Assembly (NCBI GenBank): GCA_036518955.1
Contig: DATDMG010000284.1
Location: forward strand, 1 to 17,021
Direction of reading: 5' to 3'
Source of the DNA: DATDMG01 sp036518955
Lineage (GTDB): Bacteria > Actinomycetota > Actinomycetes > Actinomycetales > Kineosporiaceae
DNA: 17,021 bases
A program made the translations under genes and the position numbers. How positions within the stretch are numbered: the first letter of the stretch is position 1; every line of letters starts with the position of its first letter. Positions 6,402 through 12,931 of this stretch are shown here, piece by piece. The notes under the pieces are model-generated. The model worked only from the letters and a program-made list of their open reading frames with translations, was not told where the DNA came from and ran no database searches.

Positions 6402-8377
6402 CAGATCCGCACCCGGTCGGCCGGGTCCAACCACAGCGCGTCGTCCGCGGTGACCCCGAACGCCTCGTGGAAGGCGTCGATGTTGCGCACGACGGCGTTG
6501 CAGCGGAATTCGGGTGGCGAGTGCGGATCGACCGCGAGGCGGCGGATGGTCTCCGCCTCGCGCGTCTTCGTGCGCCAGACCTGCGCCCACCCCAGGAAGA
6601 ACCGCTGCGCCGCGGTCAACCCGTCGAGCACCGGGCCCTCGCCGTCACGCAGGGCGATCCGGTAGGCGACGAGTGCGATCGCCAGGCCGCCGAGGTCGCC
6701 GATGTTCTCCCCGATCGTCAGCGCCCCGTTCACGTGGTGGCCCGGCGTCAGCTCCGGCTCGAGGACGTCGTACTGGCTGATCAGGGCCTTGGTGCGGGCC
6801 TCGAACCGGGCCCGGTCGTCGTCGGTCCACCAGTCCACCAGGTTGCCGGAGCCGTCGTACTTCGAGCCCTGGTCGTCGAACCCGTGGCCGATCTCGTGTC
6901 CGATGACCGCGCCGATGCCGCCGTAGTTCACCGCGTCGTCCGCCGCCAGGTCGAAGAAGGGCGGTTGGAGGATGGCCGCCGGGAACACGATCTCGTTCAG
7001 GCCCGGGTTGTAGTAGGCGTTGACCGTCTGCGGGGTCATGAACCACTCGGCGCGGTCGACCGGCTTGCCCAGCTTTCCCAGCTCACGTTCGAGCTCGAAC
7101 GCCGCGCCGCGACGGAGGTTGCCGACGAGATCGCCGCTGACGATCTGCAGCCGGGAGTAGTCCCGCCACTCGTCCGGGTAGCCGACCTTGGGCGTGAACT
7201 GCTCCAGCTTCGCCAGGGCCCGGGCCTTCGTGTCGTCGCCCATCCAGTCCAGCGCGCTGATGCGCTGTCGGTACGCCTCGGTCAGGTGGGCGACCAGCTC
7301 GCCCATCCGCTCCTTGGCCGCGGGCGGGAAGCGCCGCTCGACGTACAGCTTGCCGACCGCCTCGCCGAGCACGCCCTCGACCGTGGAGACGGCGCGCTTC
7401 CAGCGTTCCCGCAGCTGCGGCGTCCCGGACAGGGTGGTGCCGTAGAAGGCGAAGTTCTCGTCGACGAACTCCGACGACAGGAACGGGGCCGTGCCGTGCA
7501 CGACCCGCCACGCGAGCCAGGCCTTCCAGTCCTCCAGGGGCGTCTTCTCCAGGGTCGCCGCGAACGCCTCCAGATAGCTGGGCTGCCGGACGACGACCTC
7601 GTCGAGGGCATCCGGCCGGGCCTGCTGCGCCTCGAGCCAGAGCGCCCAGTCGAAGCCCGGCGTGAGCTCCTGCAGCGCGGACCGGTCGAGCTTGGTGTAC
7701 GCCTTGGTCGCGTCGCGTGCGGTGACCCGGTCCCAGTGGCTCGCGGCGAGGGTGTGCTCCAGGTCGAAGACCCGGCGGGCGGCGTCGTCCGGGTCGGGGC
7801 GGCCGGCGAGGGCGAGCATCCGGCCGATGTGGGCGACGTACGCCTCGCGGACCGCGGCGAAGGAGTCCTCGCGGTAGTACGCCTCGTCCGGCAGCCCGAT
7901 GCCGCCCTGGTGCAGGTAGACGATGTACCGGTCGGAAGCCTTCGCGTCGGTGTTGACCCACCAGTGGAACCCGCCGCCGATCCCGCCGCGCGCCAGGGCA
8001 CCCAGGACGCGTACGAGCCCCTCGCGGTCGGCCGCCCCGTCGATCAGCGCGAGGTCGGCGGCGATCGGGTCGGCGCCCAGCCGCTCGGCCGCCTCCCGGT
8101 CGAGGAACGCGGCGTACAGGTCCCCGATCTTACGCTGGTCGCTGCCCTCCGGGGCATCGGACGCCGCGGCCTCCTCCAGGATCGCCCGCACGTCGGCCTC
8201 CGCCTTGTCGGCGAGCATGTGGAAAGCACCGTAGACGGCCTTGTCGTCGGGTATGGCGGTGTCACGCAACCAGCTGCCGTTGACATAGCGGTACAGGTCG
8301 TCCTGCGGCCGGTACTGGCTGGTCAGCCGGTCGACCTCGATTCCGCTGGCCGTTCCGGTCGGTGCGTCCGCGCCCAT
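6398..8377 (-). CDS. M13 family zinc metallopeptidase (PepO / Zmp1 type)
   Basis: A 659-residue neprilysin-family endopeptidase that cuts peptides too large for aminopeptidases but excludes folded proteins. The C-terminal catalytic half carries the substrate-binding NAYYNP (453-458), zinc motif HEIGH (His494, Glu495, His498) and third ligand Glu557 in GENIGDLGG. It ends, as the family does, with a single Cys (CNAVVRN, 626) and a terminal Trp. The N-terminal half (about 20-400) is the helical cap, beginning DDLYRYVNGSWL. There is no signal peptide or membrane segment, so it is probably cytosolic or exported by an unconventional route, as discussed for M. tuberculosis Zmp1 (Rv0198c), which is of similar size. 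ATG 8377-8375 is supported by GAGGTGAGG immediately upstream; a frame extension to 8620 runs through the divergent marR promoter and is noncoding. The gene overlaps lepB by 4 bases. Confidence 0.96.
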   Translation of the reverse strand: MGADAPTGTASGIEVDRLTSQYRPQDDLYRYVNGSWLRDTAIPDDKAVYGAFHMLADKAEADVRAILEEAAASDAPEGSDQRKIGDLYAAFLDREAAERLGADPIAADLALIDGAADREGLVRVLGALARGGIGGGFHWWVNTDAKASDRYIVYLHQGGIGLPDEAYYREDSFAAVREAYVAHIGRMLALAGRPDPDDAARRVFDLEHTLAASHWDRVTARDATKAYTKLDRSALQELTPGFDWALWLEAQQARPDALDEVVVRQPSYLEAFAATLEKTPLEDWKAWLAWRVVHGTAPFLSSEFVDENFAFYGTTLSGTPQLRERWKRAVSTVEGVLGEAVGKLYVERRFPPAAKERMGELVAHLTEAYRQRISALDWMGDDTKARALAKLEQFTPKVGYPDEWRDYSRLQIVSGDLVGNLRRGAAFELERELGKLGKPVDRAEWFMTPQTVNAYYNPGLNEIVFPAAILQPPFFDLAADDAVNYGGIGAVIGHEIGHGFDDQGSKYDGSGNLVDWWTDDDRARFEARTKALISQYDVLEPELTPGHHVNGALTIGENIGDLGGLAIALVAYRIALRDGEGPVLDGLTAAQRFFLGWAQVWRTKTREAETIRRLAVDPHSPPEFRCNAVVRNIDAFHEAFGVTADDALWLDPADRVRIW

Positions 8378-8398
8378 CCTCACCTCTTTCTCCCGCGA

Positions 8399-8416
8399 GT
8401 ACCGACGGTCGGGTAC
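8399..8416. promoter_or_regulatory. Palindrome between the M13 peptidase and marR genes; candidate operator
   Basis: GTACCGACGGTCGGGTAC contains the perfect inverted repeat CCGAC-G-GTCGG, flanked by GTA and TAC with one extra G on the right arm. It lies in the peptidase leader, between its likely -10 box (8433-8438) and start codon (8377), and about 100 bases from the marR start. MarR proteins bind palindromes of about this length, often between themselves and a divergent target, so it is a plausible MarR site; a leader hairpin is the alternative. Confidence 0.4.
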
Positions 8417-8432
8417 CGCCCTCGCCCGGATC

Positions 8433-8438
8433 AGACTA
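8433..8438 (-). promoter_or_regulatory. Candidate -10 box of the M13 peptidase-lepB unit
   Basis: On the minus strand the sequence reads TAGTCT, matching TANNNT, about 55 bases before the peptidase ATG. It is the only good match in the 142-bp divergent region on that strand. No clear -35 is seen. Confidence 0.35.
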
Positions 8439-8504
8439 CGCGGCCGGACTCTCCCCCCGCCCCGGGCGCGGGGTGGCGCGCGGCGGGCGGCCGTCCCGGG
8501 CCCG

Positions 8505-8510
8505 TAGGCT
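8505..8510 (+). promoter_or_regulatory. Candidate -10 box of marR (TAGGCT)
   Basis: TAGGCT lies 9 bases before the ATG at 8520 and abuts a ribosome-binding site, GGAGG at 8511-8515. If this is the -10 box the message would be leaderless or nearly so and the Shine-Dalgarno would not be transcribed; otherwise transcription starts further upstream. Both readings are possible. Confidence 0.35.
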
Positions 8511-8519
8511 GGAGGTGCG

Positions 8520-9023
8520 ATGAACCCACGGCCCCTGCCCTTCGACCCGGTCGCCGAGGCCCGCCGCCAGTGGGTCGCGCACGGCTGGGCGGGCGCCGCG
8601 CCCGGGATGGCTGCCGTCACCTCGTTGATGCGGGCCCAGCAGATCGTGCTGGCCCGGGTCGAGGAGGTGCTGCGGCCGTTCGACCTGACCTTCGCCCGTT
8701 ACGAGGTGCTGATGCTCCTCCTCTTCAGCCGGGCGGGGGCGCTGCCGCTCTCCCGGCTCGGGGACCGGTTGCAGGTCCATCCCACCAGCGTCACCAACGC
8801 CGTCGACCGGCTGGAGGCCCAGGGCCTGGTGCGGCGCTGCCCCCATCCGCGGGACCGGCGCGCGACGCTGGCGGAGCTGACCGAGGCCGGGCGGGAGCGG
8901 GGCCGCGCCGCGACCGACGAGCTCAACGCGCGCGTCTTCACCGACCCGGGGCTGACGGCGGAGGGCATCGAACGCCTGGTGGAGGTGCTGACCGACCTGC
9001 GTCGCCGGGCCGGCGACTTCTAG
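8520..9023 (+). CDS. MarR family transcriptional regulator
   Basis: A 167-residue winged-helix regulator of the MarR family, which binds DNA as a dimer and usually represses a neighbouring gene until a small ligand or oxidant releases it. Helices for dimerisation occupy about 30-60 (RAQQIVLARVEEVLRPFDL), the recognition helix-turn-helix is at about 76-104 (LSRLGDRLQVHPTSVTNAV), and the wing contains the conserved DRR at 112-114, followed by TEAGRE. The length is normal with a slightly long N-terminus. ATG 8520 is preceded by GGAGG at 5 bases. It is divergent from the M13 peptidase-lepB unit across 142 bp, so either that unit or itself is the likely target; the ligand is unknown. There is no obvious redox Cys pair; the single Cys at 107 lies at the base of the wing. 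Confidence 0.93.
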   Translation: MNPRPLPFDPVAEARRQWVAHGWAGAAPGMAAVTSLMRAQQIVLARVEEVLRPFDLTFARYEVLMLLLFSRAGALPLSRLGDRLQVHPTSVTNAVDRLEAQGLVRRCPHPRDRRATLAELTEAGRERGRAATDELNARVFTDPGLTAEGIERLVEVLTDLRRRAGDF

Positions 9024-9068
9024 GCACCGCCCTTCGTCGCCCGGCCGGGGCCGGGGTCGGGGCGCGCC

Positions 9069-9665
9069 TCAGCGGCCGGGCGTGACGTGCGGGGCGCCGA
9101 CCAGTTCGGCGCCCGCCGCCCGGAGCGATGTCAGCGCGGCCTCGGTGGTGGCAGGAGCGACGCCGGCCGTGAGGTCGAGCAGGACCCGGGTGTCGAAGCC
9201 GGCGCGGACGGCGTCCAGGGCGGTCGCGCGGACGCAGTGATCCGTGGCGATCCCCACCACGTCGACCGCATCGACGCCGCGCCCGCGCAGCCAGTCGCCG
9301 AGCGGCACGCGCGCGCCCGCGGCATCGGTCGCCCCCTCGAAGCCCGAGTAGGCGGCCGCGTGCTCGCCCTTGGTGAACCAGGCCTGGACCGACGACGTGT
9401 CCAGCGCCGGATGGGACTGCGCTCCCGGGGTGCCGACGACGCAGTGCCGGGGCCAGCTATCGAGGTGGTCCGGCTCGGCGGAGAAGTGCGCGCCGGGGTC
9501 GACGTGCCAGTCCCGGGTGCCCACGACGGCGACGTAGTCGCCGGCGTGCTCGCGCAGATGGTCGGAGATGGCCGCCGCGACAGCCGCCCCGCCGTCGACC
9601 GGCAGCGACCCGCCTTCGCAGAAGTCGTTCTGCACGTCGACCACGATCAGTGCTCGCTGGGGCAT
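9069..9665 (-). CDS. pncA: Nicotinamidase
   Basis: A 198-residue nicotinamidase that hydrolyses nicotinamide to nicotinate and ammonia, feeding the Preiss-Handler NAD salvage route; homologues also activate pyrazinamide. The catalytic triad is visible: Asp10 in VDVQNDF, Lys99 in FTKG, Cys144 in TDHC. Metal ligands Asp52, His54, His60 and His74 have the same spacing as Asp49, His51, His57 and His71 of M. tuberculosis PncA. The ATG at 9665-9663 has AGGAG at the right distance; any longer frame only extends into the pncB region out of phase. It follows pncB on the same strand after a 92-bp gap and so catalyses the step before it; the two are probably co-transcribed. It is convergent with marR. 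Confidence 0.96.
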   Translation of the reverse strand: MPQRALIVVDVQNDFCEGGSLPVDGGAAVAAAISDHLREHAGDYVAVVGTRDWHVDPGAHFSAEPDHLDSWPRHCVVGTPGAQSHPALDTSSVQAWFTKGEHAAAYSGFEGATDAAGARVPLGDWLRGRGVDAVDVVGIATDHCVRATALDAVRAGFDTRVLLDLTAGVAPATTEAALTSLRAAGAELVGAPHVTPGR

Positions 9666-9757
9666 CGGGGCTCCTGTCGGACCCTCGGTCGCGGACCGGG
9701 GCCGGGACTCGGGTGAAACTGCCGGATCGGGACGGGTCGGACGGGGTGGGGCTCGGA

Positions 9758-11086
9758 TCAGGACTCGTGCACGGTCGGGATCACCGGTTCCCCGCGGGAC
9801 AGCTGGCGTGCCGTCGCGGGGAGCTCGGCCAGGGACGCCGCGTGCCGGGCCCGCGCAGCCTGCAACGGCTCGTCGCCGACCACCTCGCCGGCCTGCACCA
9901 GCGGCAGCAGCAGCGGCCGGTCGTCGCCGTCGCGCGCGGGCGGGTGTCCGATCCCGATCGCCTCCGCCTCGGCGACGCCGTGCGAGCGCCGCCGGAGCGC
10001 GTACTTGCGGCCGCCGATGCTGATCTTCTCGGCGCTCCGCTTCGCCACCGGCTGCATCGTGCCGTGGACGTCCTGGCGCGCCACCAGTTTGTACACCAGG
10101 GCGGCGGTCGGCGCACCCGAGCCGGTCACCAGCGACGTGCCCACCCCGTACGCATCCACGGGAGCCGCGTTGAGCGCGGCGATCGCGAACTCGTCCAGGT
10201 CGCTGGTGACGACGATCCGGGTGTCCCGGGCGCCCAGGGCGTCCAGCTGGGCCCGGACCTCGTAGGCCTGGTCGAGCAGGTCGCCGGAGTCCAGCCGGAC
10301 GGCGCCCAGTCCCGGCCCGGCGACCTGGATCGCCGTCCGCACCCCCTGGGCGACGTCGTAGGTGTCGACGAGGAGGGTCGTGTCGACGCCGAGCGCCGCC
10401 ACCTGGGCCGCGAAGGCCGAGCGCTCGTCGTCGTGCAGCAGGGTGAAGGCGTGCGCCGAGGTCCCGATGGTCGGGATGCCGTAGCGGCGGCCGGCCTCGA
10501 GGTTGCTGGTGCCGGCGAACCCGGCGATGTAGGCCGCCCGGGCGCAGGCGACGGCGGACTCCTCGTGGGTGCGCCGGGAGCCCATCTCCAGGCAGGGCCG
10601 GCCGTGGGCGGCGACGACCATCCGACTGGCGGCGGCGGCGATCGCGCTGTCGTGGTTGAGGACGGACAACACGAGCGTCTCCAGCAGCACGGCCTCGGCG
10701 AAGGTGCCCTCGACGATCAGGATCGGTGATCCGGGGACGTAGCACTCGCCCTCGCCGTAGCCCCAGACGTCGCCGCTGAACCGGTAGCCGGCGAGCCAGC
10801 GGAGGGTCTCGTCGTCGACGACCCCGGTCTTCGCCAACCCCGACAGCTCCTCGTCATGGAAGCAGAAGCGGGTGAGGGCCTCCAGCAGCCGCCCGATGCC
10901 GGCCGTGACGCCGTACCGCCGGCCGTCGGGCAGACGACGGCCGAAGACCTCGAACACGCACCGGCGGGAGGCCGCGCCGCTGCGTAGCGACGCTTTGAGC
11001 ATGGTCAGCTCGTAGTGGTCGGTGAGCAGTGCCGTCGAGGTGACGGCCGACGTGGTGTGCGGCGGGCACGGGTCAACGCTTGCCAC
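9758..11086 (-). CDS. pncB: Nicotinate phosphoribosyltransferase
   Basis: This 442-residue enzyme makes nicotinate mononucleotide from nicotinate and PRPP with ATP hydrolysis, the committed step of Preiss-Handler NAD salvage. Landmarks are LLTDHYELTML near the N-terminus (21-30), where the Tyr packs on nicotinate; MGSRRTHE (168-175); the IPTIGTSAHAF segment (204-214) whose His212 is the expected autophosphorylated residue; RLDSGDL (264-270); and KISIGGRKYALR (354-365), typical of the class. The start is GTG at 11086-11084, seven bases after a TACCCT -10 box on the minus strand and without a Shine-Dalgarno, so the message is probably leaderless. The product is used by NadD, which is not in the window. 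It is divergent from clpS, as Rv1330c is from Rv1331 in M. tuberculosis. Confidence 0.96.
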   Translation of the reverse strand: MASVDPCPPHTTSAVTSTALLTDHYELTMLKASLRSGAASRRCVFEVFGRRLPDGRRYGVTAGIGRLLEALTRFCFHDEELSGLAKTGVVDDETLRWLAGYRFSGDVWGYGEGECYVPGSPILIVEGTFAEAVLLETLVLSVLNHDSAIAAAASRMVVAAHGRPCLEMGSRRTHEESAVACARAAYIAGFAGTSNLEAGRRYGIPTIGTSAHAFTLLHDDERSAFAAQVAALGVDTTLLVDTYDVAQGVRTAIQVAGPGLGAVRLDSGDLLDQAYEVRAQLDALGARDTRIVVTSDLDEFAIAALNAAPVDAYGVGTSLVTGSGAPTAALVYKLVARQDVHGTMQPVAKRSAEKISIGGRKYALRRRSHGVAEAEAIGIGHPPARDGDDRPLLLPLVQAGEVVGDEPLQAARARHAASLAELPATARQLSRGEPVIPTVHES

Positions 11087-11093
11087 GCGCCTC

Positions 11094-11099
11094 AGGGTA
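11094..11099 (-). promoter_or_regulatory. -10 box of pncB (TACCCT), leaderless arrangement
   Basis: On the minus strand TACCCT ends seven bases before the pncB GTG, so the expected transcription start falls on or next to the start codon. No ribosome-binding site is present, which agrees with leaderless translation. No clear -35 hexamer is visible. Confidence 0.5.
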
Positions 11100-11186
11100 G
11101 AGGGACCGGCGTCCCGAGCGGCGCCGGCCGCCGTCGCGGGAGCCCCTGGGGGCTGTGGGTGATCCGGCGGCGTCCCGGGGCGGCCC

Positions 11187-11192
11187 TAGAGT
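11187..11192 (+). promoter_or_regulatory. -10 box of clpS (TAGAGT), possibly leaderless
   Basis: TAGAGT lies six bases before GTG 11199. A GGAGGGG run at 11193-11199 could instead serve as ribosome-binding site for a second GTG at 11205. The first reading implies a leaderless message; the second implies an upstream promoter. Confidence 0.45.
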
Positions 11193-11198
11193 GGAGGG

Positions 11199-11489
11199 GT
11201 GTCCGTGGCCCCTGCCGAGCTCGAGAAGGCCGATGTCGAGGAGCAGGCCGTTCCAGACGTGCCCTGGATCACCATCGTGTGGAACGACCCGGTCAACCTG
11301 ATGTCGTACGTGACCTACGTGTTCGAGTCGTATTTCGGGTACCCCCGGGCGAAGGCCGAGAAGCTGATGATGGACGTCCATCGCAAGGGTCGCGCAGTGG
11401 TCTCCCAGGGGAGCCGTGACGAGATGGAGCGGGACACCGAAGCCATGCACGAGTTCGGCCTCTGGGCCACGTTCCAGAAGGACACCTGA
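11199..11489 (+). CDS. clpS: ATP-dependent Clp protease adaptor ClpS
   Basis: A 96-residue adaptor that binds proteins with destabilising N-terminal residues and delivers them to the Clp ATPase (ClpC1 in actinobacteria) for degradation by ClpP. The core runs from PWITIVWNDPVN to the C-terminal FGLWATFQ. The N-degron pocket residues Asn29, Asp30 and His61 have the same spacing as Asn34, Asp35 and His66 of E. coli ClpS. The first 20 residues are acidic and variable, as is usual for the flexible tail that enters the ATPase. GTG 11199 is preferred because of the -10 box six bases before it; GTG 11205 would shorten the protein by two residues. The stop overlaps the next start as TGATG, so the DUF2017 gene is translationally coupled. 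Confidence 0.95.
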   Translation: MSVAPAELEKADVEEQAVPDVPWITIVWNDPVNLMSYVTYVFESYFGYPRAKAEKLMMDVHRKGRAVVSQGSRDEMERDTEAMHEFGLWATFQKDT

Positions 11490-12067
11490 TGAGCCGGCCC
11501 TTCCGCCGCACCCGCGGCGGCGTGCTGGTGCAGCTCGACGCCCACGAGCGCGCCCTGCTCGGCCGGCTCCTGGACGACGTCGACGGACTGCTCGCGGCCG
11601 ACGCCGACGAGCGCGACGGGGTGTCGTCGAACGCGTCGGCGTCCCTGGACGACGACCTGATGGCCGTGCTCGAGGCCCAGCTGACCCCACGGCCGCCGTC
11701 CGACCCGGCGGTGGCCCGGCTGCTGCCCGACGGCAACCGGGAGGATCCCGAGCTGGCCGCCGGCTACCGCCGGCTCAGCGAGCACGGATTGCGCGAGCGC
11801 AAGCGGGCGGCTCTCGGGCGGGCCAGTTCGGCGCTCCGCCGCCCCGCGCCGGTGCTCCTGGACACCTCTGAGGCGTTGGCGCTGCTCAAGGGGCTCACCG
11901 ACGTCCGGCTGGTGCTCGGCGAGCGGCTCGGCCTGCGTACCGACGAGGACGCCGAGTTGTTGCACGACGTCGTCGCCGCCGGGCCGGCCGACCCGCTGGC
12001 GGCTGCCGCCGCCCTCTACGACGCGCTCACCTGGTGGCAGGAGTCGCTGGTCAGCGCGCTGCGTTGA
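11489..12067 (+). CDS. DUF2017 family protein
   Basis: A 192-residue soluble protein of the DUF2017 family, found almost only in actinobacteria directly after clpS (Rv1332 in M. tuberculosis); its function is not established. The N-terminus FRRTRGGVLVQLDAHERALLGRLLDDV is followed by a charged linker. The segment VARLLPDGNREDPELAAGYRRLSE (about 71-94) holds the conserved LLPD and E-A-YR pattern. The C-terminal helices carry LTDVRLVLGERLGL and YDALTWWQESLV. ATG 11489 overlaps the clpS stop by one base and has AAGGA upstream inside clpS. The constant pairing with clpS suggests a role near the Clp system, but this is inference from gene order only. Confidence 0.88.
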   Translation: MSRPFRRTRGGVLVQLDAHERALLGRLLDDVDGLLAADADERDGVSSNASASLDDDLMAVLEAQLTPRPPSDPAVARLLPDGNREDPELAAGYRRLSEHGLRERKRAALGRASSALRRPAPVLLDTSEALALLKGLTDVRLVLGERLGLRTDEDAELLHDVVAAGPADPLAAAAALYDALTWWQESLVSALR

Positions 12068-12114
12068 GGGTGTGGGGCGCGCCACGCAGACGCCGGGACC
12101 GGACCGAATGGCCT

Positions 12115-12120
12115 TAGGCT
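12115..12120 (+). promoter_or_regulatory. -10 box of murI (TAGGCT), leaderless arrangement
   Basis: TAGGCT ends seven bases before the murI GTG at 12128, with no Shine-Dalgarno between. This indicates that murI has its own promoter inside the cluster and a leaderless message. No recognisable -35 element. Confidence 0.5.
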
Positions 12121-12127
12121 CACCTGC

Positions 12128-12931
12128 GTGTCGGACGCTCCCATCGGAATCCTCGACTCCGGCGTCGGCGGCCTCACGGTGGCGCGCGCGGTGCTCGACC
12201 AGGTGCCCCACGAGGCGGTGCTGTACGTCGGTGACACCGCGCACGGCCCCTACGGCCCGAAGCCGATCGCGCAGGTGCGCCAGCACGCCCTCCAGGTGCT
12301 CGACCTGCTCGTCGAGCAGGGGGTGAAGATGCTGGTCATCGCGTGCAACTCGGCCAGCGCGGCCACCTTGCGCGACGCCCGGGAGCGGTACGACGTCCCG
12401 CTGGTCGAGGTCATCCTGCCCGCGGTGCGCCGGGCGGTGGCCTCGACCCGCAGCGGAGCCGTCGGCGTCATCGCGACCCGGGCGACCGTCGCCAGCCAGG
12501 CCTACGAGGACGCGTTCGCCGCGGCGCCCCACCTGACGCTGCTCACCCGGGCCTGCCCACGGTTCGTCGAGTTCGTCGAGCGGGGCGTCACCAGCGGGCC
12601 GGAGGTGCTCTCGGTCGCGCACGAGTACCTCGACCCGGTGCGCGAGGCGGGCATCGACACGCTCGTCCTGGGCTGCACCCACTACCCGCTGCTGAGCGGG
12701 GTGATCTCCTACCTGATGGGTCCGGAGGTCGCGCTGGTGTCCAGCGCCGAGGAGACGGCCCAGGACGTCTACCGCACCCTGGTGGCGGAGGGACTGGAAC
12801 GGGACCCCGCGCTGCCCCCGCCGATCCACCGGTTCCTGGTGACCGGAGATCCCGGGCCGTTCGCCCGGCTGGCGCGCCGCTTCCTCGGACCGGAGATCAC
12901 CCTCGCGGAGCACGCCGGGGTGTTCGCGTGA
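12128..12931 (+). CDS. murI: Glutamate racemase
   Basis: A 267-residue cytosolic racemase that makes D-glutamate for peptidoglycan precursors, the substrate of MurD. The N-terminal IGILDSGVGGLTV (6-18) and GDTAHGPYGPKP (35-46) are diagnostic. The two catalytic cysteines are Cys73 in ACNSAS and Cys183 in GCTHYPLL, one on each side of the substrate carbon. Length is normal. The GTG start fits both the homology (proteins of this family begin just before IGI.DSG) and the -10 box immediately upstream. Its last four bases overlap the start of the next gene (GTGA). The same murI-Rv1339-rph-Rv1341 order is found in M. tuberculosis. Confidence 0.97.
   Translation: MSDAPIGILDSGVGGLTVARAVLDQVPHEAVLYVGDTAHGPYGPKPIAQVRQHALQVLDLLVEQGVKMLVIACNSASAATLRDARERYDVPLVEVILPAVRRAVASTRSGAVGVIATRATVASQAYEDAFAAAPHLTLLTRACPRFVEFVERGVTSGPEVLSVAHEYLDPVREAGIDTLVLGCTHYPLLSGVISYLMGPEVALVSSAEETAQDVYRTLVAEGLERDPALPPPIHRFLVTGDPGPFARLARRFLGPEITLAEHAGVFA

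Noticed and set aside
6402..6590. 63-residue N-terminal extension of lepB
   Set aside because: It overlaps the conserved C-terminus of the M13 peptidase and is Arg-rich; the coupled GTG at 6401 is the better start.
9024..9068. Terminator between convergent marR and pncA
   Set aside because: The region is rich in GGCC and GGGG runs but offers only ambiguous short pairings and a loopless CCCGGCCGGG palindrome.
9666..10745. Apparent N-terminal extension of pncA into the pncB region
   Set aside because: The extension is out of phase with pncB and low complexity, while an ATG with a good ribosome-binding site at 9665 gives the exact family N-terminus.
12343..12927. Apparent N-terminal extension of the metallo-beta-lactamase-fold gene
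   Set aside because: It lies within murI in another frame; GTG 12928 with the GTGA overlap gives the normal family start.
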